This document shows positions 27,709-36,927 of a stretch of DNA of 64,000 bases, piece after piece. A model generated the notes under the pieces. The model was not told the origin of the DNA. It did not search any database and saw nothing but the letters and a program-made list of their open reading frames with translations. Source of the DNA: a virus. The position numbers were made by a program, and so were the translations under genes. Location: positions 16,710 through 80,709 of IMG/VR virus record IMGVR_UViG_3300022689_000116; one strand, 5' to 3'. Every line of letters starts with the position of its first letter. Position 1 is the stretch's first letter.

Positions 27709-27781
27709 GTGTAAAGTTATATTAATTATTTGACATTTCAAAGTAATTCAATCAATAATTTTAAATTATTTTTATACTCTT

Positions 27782-29068
27782 TTAATAAATCTTTAATTTA
27801 TCAATATCATCTTTATCGAACTTCTTAACAAATGTATTATAAGCTTTGTAACGATCATTATAGTTATCATCATCCTTTGTATTAAGTAATGATAGATTAA
27901 TGATATTTACGTTACTGTTAAATATTAGTTTACTTCTTTTATTAAGTTCTAAATAAGATAAACATTTTGGAGATGTATATATTAATCCATCAATATCTTC
28001 AATAGAAGTATCTTTAACAAGACTATTAGTAATACAAATACATCTAATATCGTGATTATTAAAAGCTCTTATATAAGTAGAGTTTACAGTTTTTGAACCA
28101 TGACCTTTAGGCTGACCCTTTTTAGCACCAGATTTATAAAGTATAAGATTTCCATCATCATCAGAAAGATAAACGTTCTTATGATCATTGTGGATAGCGT
28201 TACAAATATCACCTTTCTTATTTAAAAAGTTAGAAATATCATCAGCCATCTTACTATTCTTACAAACAATAACAAATCTTCTAGTTTTAAGATAAGAAAC
28301 AATACTATTAACGGTTAGAATTTTAACAAAATGTTCATCAAGGTAATGATTACGCATAGCAATGAGATCATGATACATCTTAGCTTTCTCATAAATAGCA
28401 TTAGGATTAAAACCCTCTGATAAATCTTTATAATATTGAATACTAACATCTAAATTTTCATTCCAACCTGAAGCTTTAGCAAATTCTCTACGAAAATTGT
28501 CCGCAGTAATACCACTTTGCATATCACCCCTGTAACATTTAACAATAGTATCAAAATCACCATTAAACATTTCAAAAATATCTTTCATTTTATTAGTAAT
28601 TTCTTCATACTTTGCAAATTCATTATTTGAAAGTTCAATAGATAAATGTATTTCATTATGTTTACTATCTATAGATCGTTTACTTTTAATAGCATCCGAT
28701 GTAAGACGTGGAAACTTATCCAAATCATTATCATAGTTAAACTTAGAAACTGTAGCAAACATATATTTGAATACAATCCTCATTAAAACCAGATTTATAA
28801 CATTATCTGCAATATCTCCAGCATCAATTATGATTAAAACATCAACTATACGTTTGTCCATAGTAACTTGATCAGCGGAATGTACAGGATATGAAAACTT
28901 TTTAGAATAATATTCTACCATTTTAGTCTTTGCTACAACTATTATCTTTAAGTTTGCACTTAATAGACCTGAAATAAGCCTAGATAAAATAGCATCATTA
29001 TCTTCACGATCTTCATATTTATATACACCTTTTCCACCGACATATTTCCAATTTTTTAATATGTCCAT
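27782..29068 (-). CDS. Degenerate SF2/SNF2 helicase-like protein
   Basis: The protein has 428 residues. The N-terminal half has a strand-rich region (LKIIVVAKTKMVEYYSKK) and VDVLIIIDAGDI at the position of a Walker B motif, but no GKT/GKS P-loop. The C-terminal half looks like a helicase domain 2: RRFVIVCKNSKMADDISNFL, then RCICITNSLVKDTSIEDID and a LNKRSKLIF segment. Crassvirales commonly encode an SNF2-type helicase at this place next to the polymerase. Here the ATPase site seems lost, so it may be structural or regulatory. The call is from pattern and context. Confidence 0.5.
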   Translation of the reverse strand: MDILKNWKYVGGKGVYKYEDREDNDAILSRLISGLLSANLKIIVVAKTKMVEYYSKKFSYPVHSADQVTMDKRIVDVLIIIDAGDIADNVINLVLMRIVFKYMFATVSKFNYDNDLDKFPRLTSDAIKSKRSIDSKHNEIHLSIELSNNEFAKYEEITNKMKDIFEMFNGDFDTIVKCYRGDMQSGITADNFRREFAKASGWNENLDVSIQYYKDLSEGFNPNAIYEKAKMYHDLIAMRNHYLDEHFVKILTVNSIVSYLKTRRFVIVCKNSKMADDISNFLNKKGDICNAIHNDHKNVYLSDDDGNLILYKSGAKKGQPKGHGSKTVNSTYIRAFNNHDIRCICITNSLVKDTSIEDIDGLIYTSPKCLSYLELNKRSKLIFNSNVNIINLSLLNTKDDDNYNDRYKAYNTFVKKFDKDDIDKLKIY

Positions 29069-29120
29069 AATTATTAATTTTAATATTTAAATGATTATTA
29101 GTAATAATATTACTCATTGT

Positions 29121-29191
29121 AAGGTTTCCCGGTAGGATTAGAAAGTGATGTACGCTGACTGTCGCATACTTTCTATCTCTACAGGGAAATT
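29121..29191. repeat. Inverted pair of the dispersed motif (copies E and F) forming a long hairpin
   Basis: Left arm 29121-29146 and right arm 29168-29191 are imperfect inverted copies: TTTCCC, GTAG and AGAAAGT blocks pair, with small mismatched parts, around a 21-base loop. Left arm reads CTTTCTAATCCTACCGGGAAACC on the minus strand in two parts (CTTTCTAATC and CTACCGGGAAACC); right arm is TTTCTATCTCTACAGGGAAA. It occupies the gap between polB and the helicase-like gene. Confidence 0.7.
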
Positions 29192-29195
29192 GATC

Positions 29196-31292
29196 TTAAT
29201 CAAACAGGGAAGGTTGATTCAATTCATTACGAATACGTTTCTTAGAACCAGCCTTACGCTTAACATTAGTTTCTATTTGATTTATGATTTTATTAGCTTC
29301 TCTTTGATAATATAGGTAATCAATATTATAATCTTCCATATTGTCTTTATGAAAATATCTATTAAATATTGTAACCTTTTGACCAGCACACATATTAGCA
29401 CCATTACCATTAAGATTATTCTTTTTAATTTTAATCAATGAACCACCATTAGTACTGATATAAAACCTAACATTACGTTGAGGATATTCTGTAATAACCT
29501 GACCATTTATAACTCTTATATATTTAAGTGCAAATTCTCTACCAATATTATTAGTAGTACAAAAATCATAAATATCAGTATGTTTACGTAGAGTTTCAGA
29601 TACAGAAATACCATCTTTAAAATAATTTATAATGGCTCTAGCTACAATAGGTTTATCAAAACCTTTTTGTAAATCTTCATAATAAAGCTTATCATGCAAA
29701 GCACTTTTTCGTTTAAGATGTTTTTCTTCATTGTATTCACCTTCATGTTCTTTAACAGCAAAATAAGCATTTACATCTCTACGAACATATAAAGAATAAT
29801 TATTAAATTCAAGATTTAAACTAACATCTTTTTGCCATTGCTCACAAGTCTTATTATAAATCTCTTGTTTATCATTAGGAACCAAACATAATATACCATC
29901 TGTATTAGCAGATATAGTTTTAATACCAATCAATGACAATCTTTCTACCAACATCATTAAAGCAAGTTGTCCATTAATAGTAGTTTGAAAAGTACATTGA
30001 AGGTCATAATAAGGACCGAATTCAAAAGCAAATTTACCATATATAATATTAATTGTATATTTAAGAGTTAAAGCTTTTACATAATCTCCTTCCTGTTTAC
30101 CAGTAATTCTATCATCTGTTATAAATTCAAACAATGTTAAAAAGTATGGGTGCATATGTTTTGGTTTAACCTTATTAGTAATTATAAGACTAGGATAATA
30201 ACTACTAACATCAGCATCAATTATTTTAACATTGTTGGAACTTCTATAGACACCGGGTAAATCAACAGAATGAATCCCTCCAGATTTAATATTATATTCT
30301 GTACCATCAAACACAAAATTAATACTAAGTTCTTTAGTTGTTTTAACAGTTGTATGATATACTTTATCTCTAAGGTCTTTTAATTCTTTAGTTTTAAACT
30401 GAATTTTATCTGATATACAATCTGAAAGTTTAACATGGTTTCTATAAGTTTTAGAACCATAAAAATCTTTGTGACTTATACCAGTTTTATCAAGATAAAA
30501 TTTCTGAAAAATACGATCTCCAATTTTAGCCTGAGAAGCACTATCAACATTAATACCATATTTAGCACCAATCTTAAATCTTAGTTCAATATCATCATGT
30601 AGATAATAAAACAATTCTCCAACACCCAAAACATCATTACGATTATAGATTTTAAGATCAGGAATATATTCTTTAACTAAATATCTATCCCAATCATCTA
30701 TATTAGAAATAAATCTTTCATCATAAAAATGTTTATCAAGGTCGCTTATGGGAGGTAATTCAAAGGTTATAATATCATACCATTTAAGATTAATAAGAGT
30801 CTGCTTTAAAGATTTTCTAACTTTATCCAAAGAAGGTATTTTTTGAACATCTATACTTTTATAGTTAGCATTAAATCTTCTAACATACTTAAACTTGTCT
30901 AAATTCCGAAGTATTTCTTTATCAGTTTCAATGAGTTCTTTACTAAAGTTATATATCTCCATATTAAACTTTTTAATGCTATAATCTTTAGTATAATTCA
31001 TAGCAATAAAATTAAGGAGCATATTATCATAGTCATTATTATTAAAACCAGCAAGATAATTACCGGAAAATGTAAAAGATAAAATCTTAGCAGTATCATC
31101 TTTTTCATAACCTTCTACAGAACTTATTTCAAATATTATATAAGGAATACTTTCAATCAATTTAATAGCTTCAAGTCTGCTAATTTTTTCTACATCTATT
31201 TTTTTACGAATAGCGTGGTAATCTTCATAATCTATAAAGACAGCAGAAAAATAATTTTTAAAAACTTCGCAATCATAAAGATAACATTTCAT
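29196..31292 (-). CDS. Family B DNA polymerase
   Basis: The 698-residue replicative polymerase has an N-terminal proofreading exonuclease: ExoI DCE (7-9), ExoII FNNNDYD (83-89) and ExoIII YNRND (216-220). The polymerase motifs are A DADVSSYYPSL (359-369), B KYTINIIYGKF (411-421) and C ANTDG (462-466, in place of DTD). The length is short for family B and resembles phage polymerases of the phi29/crAss type. It would replicate the phage genome with the primase, ligase and helicase of this block. Its start overlaps the end of the upstream lysozyme-like gene by 20 bases. The C-terminus is basic (KRKAGSKKRIRNE). Confidence 0.93.
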   Translation of the reverse strand: MKCYLYDCEVFKNYFSAVFIDYEDYHAIRKKIDVEKISRLEAIKLIESIPYIIFEISSVEGYEKDDTAKILSFTFSGNYLAGFNNNDYDNMLLNFIAMNYTKDYSIKKFNMEIYNFSKELIETDKEILRNLDKFKYVRRFNANYKSIDVQKIPSLDKVRKSLKQTLINLKWYDIITFELPPISDLDKHFYDERFISNIDDWDRYLVKEYIPDLKIYNRNDVLGVGELFYYLHDDIELRFKIGAKYGINVDSASQAKIGDRIFQKFYLDKTGISHKDFYGSKTYRNHVKLSDCISDKIQFKTKELKDLRDKVYHTTVKTTKELSINFVFDGTEYNIKSGGIHSVDLPGVYRSSNNVKIIDADVSSYYPSLIITNKVKPKHMHPYFLTLFEFITDDRITGKQEGDYVKALTLKYTINIIYGKFAFEFGPYYDLQCTFQTTINGQLALMMLVERLSLIGIKTISANTDGILCLVPNDKQEIYNKTCEQWQKDVSLNLEFNNYSLYVRRDVNAYFAVKEHEGEYNEEKHLKRKSALHDKLYYEDLQKGFDKPIVARAIINYFKDGISVSETLRKHTDIYDFCTTNNIGREFALKYIRVINGQVITEYPQRNVRFYISTNGGSLIKIKKNNLNGNGANMCAGQKVTIFNRYFHKDNMEDYNIDYLYYQREANKIINQIETNVKRKAGSKKRIRNELNQPSLFD

Positions 31293-31818
31293 AATCTTTT
31301 CTTTTAATATATTTTTTATAAGTTACTTTATTATACATTAAAGAATACAGCTTATAATCTTCTATCTTTATGATCGCCCTTACTAAATCTAAAGTACATA
31401 CATCTTTTATCGGAGTATCTTTATCAATATTTAATTCTTTACATACAAGATTTACATAATTTTTAGAATTGTTTTCAAAAGGAGGAGCATAAACATAGAT
31501 TAGTTCTCTAACTGTACTTTCAGGTTTCAAATAACTTGATCTTCCAGTTTGTTTATAAGTTATATCTTTAACTAAAGCATAATATCCATCTTCAAGTGTT
31601 TTGAAATATCTAAATCCAGACTTTCCAACAGGTCTTAGATTACCAGGATTATTACGTTTTGAGGCTATAGTTTTAAGATCACTTTTATCAACATCGAAAT
31701 TAATTTCAAATCTTTCTTTATCAATAGTTATAATATAATCTTTATCGTAATTCTCATTACAATGTAATTTAGATATAGTACAACTAGAAATCAATAAGAT
31801 AAACATTAATTTTTTCAT
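31273..31818 (-). CDS. Lysozyme-like (P5-type) exported lipoprotein
   Basis: The N-terminus (MKKLMFILLISSC) is a lipoprotein signal with lipobox-like ISSC, followed by an 181-residue total chain. The core NNPGNLRPVGKSGFRYF (about 56-72), then TLEDGYYALVKDI, and YAPPFENNSKNYV match the N-acetylmuramidase/transglycosylase-like domain seen in phage structural protein P5 relatives and many phage lysins. A secreted peptidoglycan-degrading lipoprotein could act in lysis or in host-envelope modification. Its place upstream of polB in the early strand is unusual for a lysis gene. Confidence 0.7.
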   Translation of the reverse strand: MKKLMFILLISSCTISKLHCNENYDKDYIITIDKERFEINFDVDKSDLKTIASKRNNPGNLRPVGKSGFRYFKTLEDGYYALVKDITYKQTGRSSYLKPESTVRELIYVYAPPFENNSKNYVNLVCKELNIDKDTPIKDVCTLDLVRAIIKIEDYKLYSLMYNKVTYKKYIKRKDYEMLSL

Positions 31819-31832
31819 AATTAGTATTTTGG

Positions 31833-32345
31833 TTAAACATAATTTGCTATTACTTTTTGAATAGCATTAAAATCTATCTTGTTAACCATATTGTTTTTAA
31901 CAAAATAGATAGGATGATGAAAAGGTATTAAAATAAAATTTTTAAAATTATACTTATCATAAAAGCTATAAGTATAAGGAGTAAGATACAAATTAGTAAC
32001 ATCAACACCTAAAGTAAAAATAACTTTAATATTAGATGCTATAGATAAGAACTCTTTATTCTGACTAAGACAAAACTTAGCACTTCGATCAAAATCTGGA
32101 AGATTATTGGTTTTACATCTTATAGCATGACCTTTAATATAATCGTTTTTATAGAGGTTTAAATTAGTTTCAATAATCTTAAAAAATTCAATATATTCAA
32201 TAGTGTTAAAAGGACTATTTAATTTATCTTCTCTATATCTAGTTCTATCAGATAAAAAAAGTATTTTATTGTTCTTATTAACAATATTAAATTTAGCTTG
32301 ATTATTGGTTGTAATACATAGATCACATTTAGTGCATTCTTTCAT
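31833..32345 (-). CDS. Uracil-DNA glycosylase superfamily protein
   Basis: The 170-residue protein starts with MKECTKCDLC, a CxxC-xxC pattern as in family 4 UDGs, then KILFLSD at the place of the first active-site loop, IRCKT in the middle with a further Cys in FCLSQN, VIFTLG, and a FHHPIYFVKNN segment at the place of the HPS/HPxx loop. The four Cys could bind an iron-sulfur cluster. It may remove uracil or act in phage DNA repair; dUTPase is also encoded. The stop overlaps the next upstream gene start by 4 bases. Confidence 0.7.
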   Translation of the reverse strand: MKECTKCDLCITTNNQAKFNIVNKNNKILFLSDRTRYREDKLNSPFNTIEYIEFFKIIETNLNLYKNDYIKGHAIRCKTNNLPDFDRSAKFCLSQNKEFLSIASNIKVIFTLGVDVTNLYLTPYTYSFYDKYNFKNFILIPFHHPIYFVKNNMVNKIDFNAIQKVIANYV

Positions 32346-32752
32346 ACTAACAAGTTTATGTTGGTTATATCAAAATCTAATTTCATTATTAAAAATAAAA
32401 TTGTAGAATGATTATCAATAAGTAAATCTTTAGAATCATTTTTCTTAATACGTAAAAATAAATTTACTTTTTTAAGTTTAATTTTTTGAACTTCTTTTAT
32501 AATATTAGTTTTACTCAAAGTCATTATTTTAACATTTTTATCACTAAATTTATAATAACGATTATCTAAAGTTTTTAAAATTAAACAAAGTTCATTAGTT
32601 TCTGAATTTAAACTTATATCGCCATGATTAATATCACCATAGCTATTGTAATCACCTGCAATAGAATAACAAAAATCATATTCTTCTGCACCCATATATC
32701 TAAATGAATCTAAATTATTTATAAATTTACAATCTGTTATTTTAGTTATCAT
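32342..32752 (-). CDS. Hypothetical protein, 136 aa
   Basis: This gene overlaps the UDG-like gene by four bases (coupled). The product starts MITKITDCKFINNLDSFRY and is strand-rich, with a basic middle (KIKLKKVNLFLRIKK). No known motif was recognised. It is followed upstream by a 96-base gap before the next gene. Confidence 0.55.
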   Translation of the reverse strand: MITKITDCKFINNLDSFRYMGAEEYDFCYSIAGDYNSYGDINHGDISLNSETNELCLILKTLDNRYYKFSDKNVKIMTLSKTNIIKEVQKIKLKKVNLFLRIKKNDSKDLLIDNHSTILFLIMKLDFDITNINLLV

Positions 32753-32848
32753 AATTATTAATATTTAGTTTATAATTAGTTCCTCCATCTCTTTCGAAGA
32801 CAGTTTCTTTATCATTTTCATAATAATAAACAATGGAGGATTCTCCAC

Positions 32849-33238
32849 TTATCTGAGCTTATTTCTCAAAGTATCAAGATTAGGAGATTGACTAGTTTTT
32901 ACGCCATTTATAAAAATAGCAAACATATTTTTATTTCTAAGTTTAGCAATCTTTCCATTTTTATTAATAAAAACATACTTTTCAACAACATCTTTATACA
33001 TGAGATCAATGAACTCTTTAAGATATATAATATCTTTTGATTTTTCAACTTCTTTTTTACCAGCTAGAATAGCATATTCACCAGAATAACCTTTACTGAT
33101 TGTCTTAGCTGTTCTTGTTACAAATCCGGTATTACCAACTTTAGATTTTTCACTAACGTTAGTTTTTAGAATTGGAACAATTTTATAACCTGCATGATTA
33201 TAAACAGGTTTACCATACTTTTTATTTTCTACTGCCAT
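32849..33238 (-). CDS. Hypothetical basic protein, 129 aa
   Basis: This small protein starts MAVENKKYGKPVYNHAG and is rich in Lys and Gly. It lies 4 bases from the SF1 helicase gene, so it is probably translated with it. No motif was recognised; the basic charge would allow nucleic-acid binding. Confidence 0.55.
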   Translation of the reverse strand: MAVENKKYGKPVYNHAGYKIVPILKTNVSEKSKVGNTGFVTRTAKTISKGYSGEYAILAGKKEVEKSKDIIYLKEFIDLMYKDVVEKYVFINKNGKIAKLRNKNMFAIFINGVKTSQSPNLDTLRNKLR

Positions 33239-33242
33239 AATA

Positions 33243-34652
33243 TTATTTATTTAAAATTATACAACTTTTACTAGCTCTACTAATAGCTACATATATAAGC
33301 TTACTTCTAAGCAAAGGATCATTCATAACTTTTCCACGTTTGTTATAAATAATATCGTTAAGATTAACAAATACATTATTGTAAGTGCTACCTTGAGTTT
33401 TATGAATAGTCAAACCATATCCATAATCTAAATCTTTAGTCAGAATAGGTTTGCCTTGATCATCAAATATAGTACTTGTAAGAAGATTACTATTCTTAAA
33501 CTTATAAAAAGCTTCCCATCTAGCTCGTTTCATATTTCTTGTAGCATTTTTTGCAGCAAGTACAAGATTATTAGCTATAGATAGAAATCTCATTTTATTA
33601 TCTTCATCTGCAATATTGACAATAAACATATAAGGAGTACTTTCACCACCAAAGACTTTTGTAAGTCTAACTATATATCCTTTAATGCCACTTTCATTAA
33701 TATAATATTGCATATCATTGAGAATATAATCTTCAGAGTTTACAATAATAGGACTATTAAATTCATCAAGAATAGTATTATAAGATGTTAAAAGATCATC
33801 CATAATAAGAAAATTATTATCATGACCTTTAAAGATTTTACTACGTATAAATTTATTCCAATGTAAAACGGTATCGTTCTTATACGCAGCAAGTTTAAAA
33901 GCATCTATGTCTTTCTCATAATCTTTGTGGTTAAAACCACGTTCAATCATAAATTTAAACATCTTATCATTGACACTCATATAACCTTTACCATCTTTAA
34001 CTTTATTAGGATTACGAGTTATCAATTTCATAACATTAAAAGTATTATTAATAACATCATCTCTTGCAACTTCAAGTAAATCAGTTAAAGGATTATCTTC
34101 TTCTTGACGCATAATCTGTTTAAGAGTTACTTTATCAGTTGTTTTAAATACATTACTAATATTTTCATTTATAGGAGGTAATTGACAACTATCTCCAACA
34201 AACAGTACTTTAACATTAAATTGATTAGCTTCATTTACAATGTGTTTATGCAAACTAGCATTAATCATAGAGGCTTCATCTATTATGATAAGTTTATATG
34301 CTCCAATAGTAGGTCTGCCAAGTCTAGCAAAACCAATATTATTAACATTAAAATTTTCCATTAGATAATTAGGTCTAAGACCTAGAAGTTTCTGAATAGT
34401 AACACCTTTCTGACCAGTCAAAGTACTTATTACTCTAACAGCTTTGTGTGTAGGTGCAGTTACAGCTATTCCACTACGATAATTACAAGTCTTGATAAAC
34501 TCCTTCATAATAGTTGTTTTACCAGTTCCAGCACTACCTTCTAAGGTAAATACATTAGGTTTTAAACTATTACTCCAATTAAGAAGTTTTTCAAGAGCAA
34601 GTAATTGTTCGTTATTATAATTAAATGTACTAACAGGCTTAAAATCACTCAT
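33243..34652 (-). CDS. SF1 (Dda/RecD-like) DNA helicase
   Basis: I start at the ATG at 34652 (MSDFKPV), since the four extra codons upstream begin with TTG. P-loop GSAGTGKTT (39-47), motif Ia TAPTHKA (65-71), Walker B LIIIDEASM (121-129), VGDSCQLPP near 150, and C-terminal LTIHKTQGSTYNNV and YVAISRAS segments match the Dda/RecD2 type of 5'-3' helicases. It may drive replication or recombination-dependent priming. The start overlaps the upstream gene by 8 bases (ATGAGTGA). Confidence 0.93.
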   Translation of the reverse strand: MSDFKPVSTFNYNNEQLLALEKLLNWSNSLKPNVFTLEGSAGTGKTTIMKEFIKTCNYRSGIAVTAPTHKAVRVISTLTGQKGVTIQKLLGLRPNYLMENFNVNNIGFARLGRPTIGAYKLIIIDEASMINASLHKHIVNEANQFNVKVLFVGDSCQLPPINENISNVFKTTDKVTLKQIMRQEEDNPLTDLLEVARDDVINNTFNVMKLITRNPNKVKDGKGYMSVNDKMFKFMIERGFNHKDYEKDIDAFKLAAYKNDTVLHWNKFIRSKIFKGHDNNFLIMDDLLTSYNTILDEFNSPIIVNSEDYILNDMQYYINESGIKGYIVRLTKVFGGESTPYMFIVNIADEDNKMRFLSIANNLVLAAKNATRNMKRARWEAFYKFKNSNLLTSTIFDDQGKPILTKDLDYGYGLTIHKTQGSTYNNVFVNLNDIIYNKRGKVMNDPLLRSKLIYVAISRASKSCIILNK

Positions 34653-34869
34653 TATCAAACACAATATTTATTCTACAAAGATATTCTGGCTTTACAAAAA
34701 AACCATCTTCTGTAGCCCATAAAGACATATCTTTATAAGTCAAATTTATATGATTACAAAGCATTGGTTCTTCATCTACTACAGATGTTTTTACAATATA
34801 CTTTCCATCAGGATAAGTTTTAGTACTATCAAACTTTTTTAATATTATTTTTTTATTTTTCATTTTCAA
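34645..34869 (-). CDS. Hypothetical protein, 74 aa
   Basis: This small gene overlaps helicase start by 8 bases and its own start overlaps the upstream Cys-rich gene by 17 bases, so it is tightly coupled. The product is Lys-rich at the N-terminus (MKMKNKKIILKKFDS) and has a WATEDGFFVKPEYLC segment. Function unknown. An ATG two codons later is an alternative start. Confidence 0.55.
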   Translation of the reverse strand: MKMKNKKIILKKFDSTKTYPDGKYIVKTSVVDEEPMLCNHINLTYKDMSLWATEDGFFVKPEYLCRINIVFDNE

Positions 34870-35212
34870 TAGTTTTTATAAGTTTTTCAATATGGTTAGC
34901 TCTATCTCTAAAAGCCTTTTTAAGTTCTTTAGGAGTTGTAGCTTCTTCTATATTAAAATATGTATGTATATTATCACCTTTGGTACAATAAAAGACATTG
35001 TTCTTTTCAGAAATATTTATACTATATAAACATTTTTCACATTTCACATTTATAGGAATACAAAGAGAACAAGTAGCAACATTACCATAACCAGTAAGAT
35101 TATGTGCTACACTAAATGTACCATCTTCAAACGATTTACATTTAATATCAGCAACTTTAAAATTTCTATAAAGTTTAACTAATTTTTTAGCTTCTTCTAA
35201 ATTTTCAACCAT
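34853..35212 (-). CDS. Cys-rich hypothetical (zinc-ribbon-like), paralogue 1
   Basis: The 119-residue protein has LTGYGNVATCSLC, then VKCEKCLYS and a further FYCTKGD, giving a CxxC-x7-CxxC pattern that could bind zinc. The C-terminal half is helical (TPKELKKAFRDRANHIEKLI). A paralogue with the same order of elements lies at 37775-38158 (LTGFGNSRNCKLC...VNCDSC...TPKKLLKAYEARANYIETII). Function unknown. It starts 2 bases after the end of the next gene. Confidence 0.6.
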   Translation of the reverse strand: MVENLEEAKKLVKLYRNFKVADIKCKSFEDGTFSVAHNLTGYGNVATCSLCIPINVKCEKCLYSINISEKNNVFYCTKGDNIHTYFNIEEATTPKELKKAFRDRANHIEKLIKTIENEK

Positions 35213-35214
35213 GA

Positions 35215-35580
35215 TTAAAAAGGATTATTAATTTTAATAATAAGTTTAGAAATAACAGTTTCAAACATATGTATAGGACTAATAATAGTCTTATCATCTG
35301 CTACAATAATATCACCATTTTTATCAGCGATATTAGAATAAGCACTATTGATATTATTATTTTTATTAATACATGCAAAACCAGCCCCATAAACACAAGC
35401 TATACTAACATTATGACTGTTAAAGAATTCAAGCCAAATAGGTAATTGATAACTAAAATGAGTATCAAAAAAATTATTTATATCTGGCTTAGGAAAACCA
35501 TCAAATTCTTTATAGAACTTGATGAAATTTTCCATTACTTTGGGATTAGCTTTTAATAGCTCTTTATTAAGATGTAACAT
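35215..35580 (-). CDS. Hypothetical protein, 121 aa
   Basis: Starts MLHLNKELLKANPKVMEN and overlaps the next upstream gene by 14 bases. It has an NVSIACVYGAGFACINK segment with two Cys. No domain was recognised. It belongs to the promoter-proximal set of small unknown genes. Confidence 0.55.
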   Translation of the reverse strand: MLHLNKELLKANPKVMENFIKFYKEFDGFPKPDINNFFDTHFSYQLPIWLEFFNSHNVSIACVYGAGFACINKNNNINSAYSNIADKNGDIIVADDKTIISPIHMFETVISKLIIKINNPF

Positions 35581-35947
35581 AAGCTATATTATTTTTAATA
35601 ATTGCACTCAAAGCTTTACCGGGTTTATATTTCAAATGAGTAGGATAATGACGATCAAAAGGTTTACCTTGTATATATTTAATAAAAGGTTTCTTTTTAC
35701 GATCTTTCACAATGTCATTTTGAATATAACATTCAGTACATCCAACGGTACTAGCTGATTCACTATCAATTTTATAGTCTTTGTTATCAACTGTAAGATA
35801 AGGATAATAATAGTTATTTTCCATGATATATTTTACAATACCACATACCTCAGTTTCATTATTTTTAATAACTAATTCCTTCGTAGATTTTTCTCTAAAT
35901 CTACTAGGAGCTTCTTTACTTTGAGAAATACCAAATTCATTTTTCAT
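35567..35947 (-). CDS. Hypothetical protein, 126 aa
   Basis: Basic protein starting MKNEFGISQSKEAPSRFREK, with a VGCTECYIQ segment and a C-terminal HYPTHLKYKPGKALSAI stretch. No family was recognised. The start overlaps nothing upstream, and a 7-base gap separates it from the next gene. Confidence 0.55.
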   Translation of the reverse strand: MKNEFGISQSKEAPSRFREKSTKELVIKNNETEVCGIVKYIMENNYYYPYLTVDNKDYKIDSESASTVGCTECYIQNDIVKDRKKKPFIKYIQGKPFDRHYPTHLKYKPGKALSAIIKNNIAYVTS

Positions 35948-35954
35948 AATATTA

Positions 35955-36155
35955 TTATTTTATATTTTTAAGCATATCATCAAAACTATCTTCTGTTATA
36001 GGTTCTCTTATTATTTCAGATTTATGAATTAGAACGCTATATTTATCATCGCGATAATGATTAATAAATGAAATAATTTTTATACGATGATCTTTATTTA
36101 TTTCATTAAGTTGATTAACAACTTCATCTTTTACTCCAACAACTATCTCAAACAT
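35955..36155 (-). CDS. Hypothetical protein, 66 aa
   Basis: I choose the ATG at 36155 (MFEIVVGVKDEVV), which has the usual TTTAAAATT leader; a longer in-frame reading to 36215 would overlap the coiled-coil gene. Small alpha/beta protein of unknown function. Confidence 0.5.
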   Translation of the reverse strand: MFEIVVGVKDEVVNQLNEINKDHRIKIISFINHYRDDKYSVLIHKSEIIREPITEDSFDDMLKNIK

Positions 36156-36159
36156 AATT

Positions 36160-36927
36160 TTAAATTTTAAGTTTATTATACACAAAAGGATTCTTTTTAT
36201 AACTTTTAAATTCACTTAAACTCATTGAAGAAATATCATTCATTTTTTCAATCAATTCATTATAACTAAGCTTTAATTTATTATGACCATTTATAGTTAA
36301 CTCAAGGTTACTATCCATAATTTCTAATTCTTCTCTAAGACCTGTTATTAGATCAACTTGAACTTTACGAATTTTATCAATATTTTCTATTTCAGCATCT
36401 TTAGCTTTAATGGTATGCTCAAGTTTATCAATTATAACTTGTTGATCATATCCATCTTTAACTACTAATTGAGCAGTTTCATTACTAATTTTTAATTCTT
36501 TTCTAAGACTAGTTATTAAATTAACTAGAACTTTATATCTTTGATCAATGATTTTTATTTCTTCTTGAAGTTTATAATTATCTTCCATATAAGTATTAAT
36601 TATAGCACACTTATCATCAATAATACGTCTAAGATTATCAATAATAGCATCTTTATCATCTTCGGGATTCTCTTTTTTACCGGGAGGTTGAACATGGATT
36701 ATATCTTCATTTTTACAAGGAGTCTGAGCTTTTAGTTCCTTTAGTTTACTACGAGCTTCTTTAAGTTGTTCTTTAAACTTAAATTGTGTATCTATAATAG
36801 TCTTTTGAGTATAAGGATTATCACCAGTAATTAAATCTCTTTCAGTTATTTTAATACACCTTTTAAGATGTGCTATTTTACTTTCAATATCATGAATAGT
36901 AGTGTTATTTTTATTGTTTTCCATCAC
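36160..36927 (-). CDS. Long coiled-coil protein, 255 aa
   Basis: Glu/Lys/Ile/Leu-rich almost throughout, with heptad-like repeats from about residue 10 to 240. There is an internal near-repeat: IDQRYKVLVNLITSLRKEL (about 126-144) and IDKIRKVQVDLITGLREEL (about 181-199). A Pro/Gly break (QPPGKKENPED) separates two coils near residue 80. A structural or scaffolding role in the cell is possible, but no homologue is recognised. The stop and start overlap the upstream gene by 4 bases. Confidence 0.6.
   Translation of the reverse strand: MMENNKNNTTIHDIESKIAHLKRCIKITERDLITGDNPYTQKTIIDTQFKFKEQLKEARSKLKELKAQTPCKNEDIIHVQPPGKKENPEDDKDAIIDNLRRIIDDKCAIINTYMEDNYKLQEEIKIIDQRYKVLVNLITSLRKELKISNETAQLVVKDGYDQQVIIDKLEHTIKAKDAEIENIDKIRKVQVDLITGLREELEIMDSNLELTINGHNKLKLSYNELIEKMNDISSMSLSEFKSYKKNPFVYNKLKI

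Noticed and set aside
30241-30270. Further copy of the dispersed motif (ACACCGGGTAAATC) in polB
   Set aside because: Only part of the core is kept (CCGGGTAAA, with an extra T); chance is likely within 64 kb.
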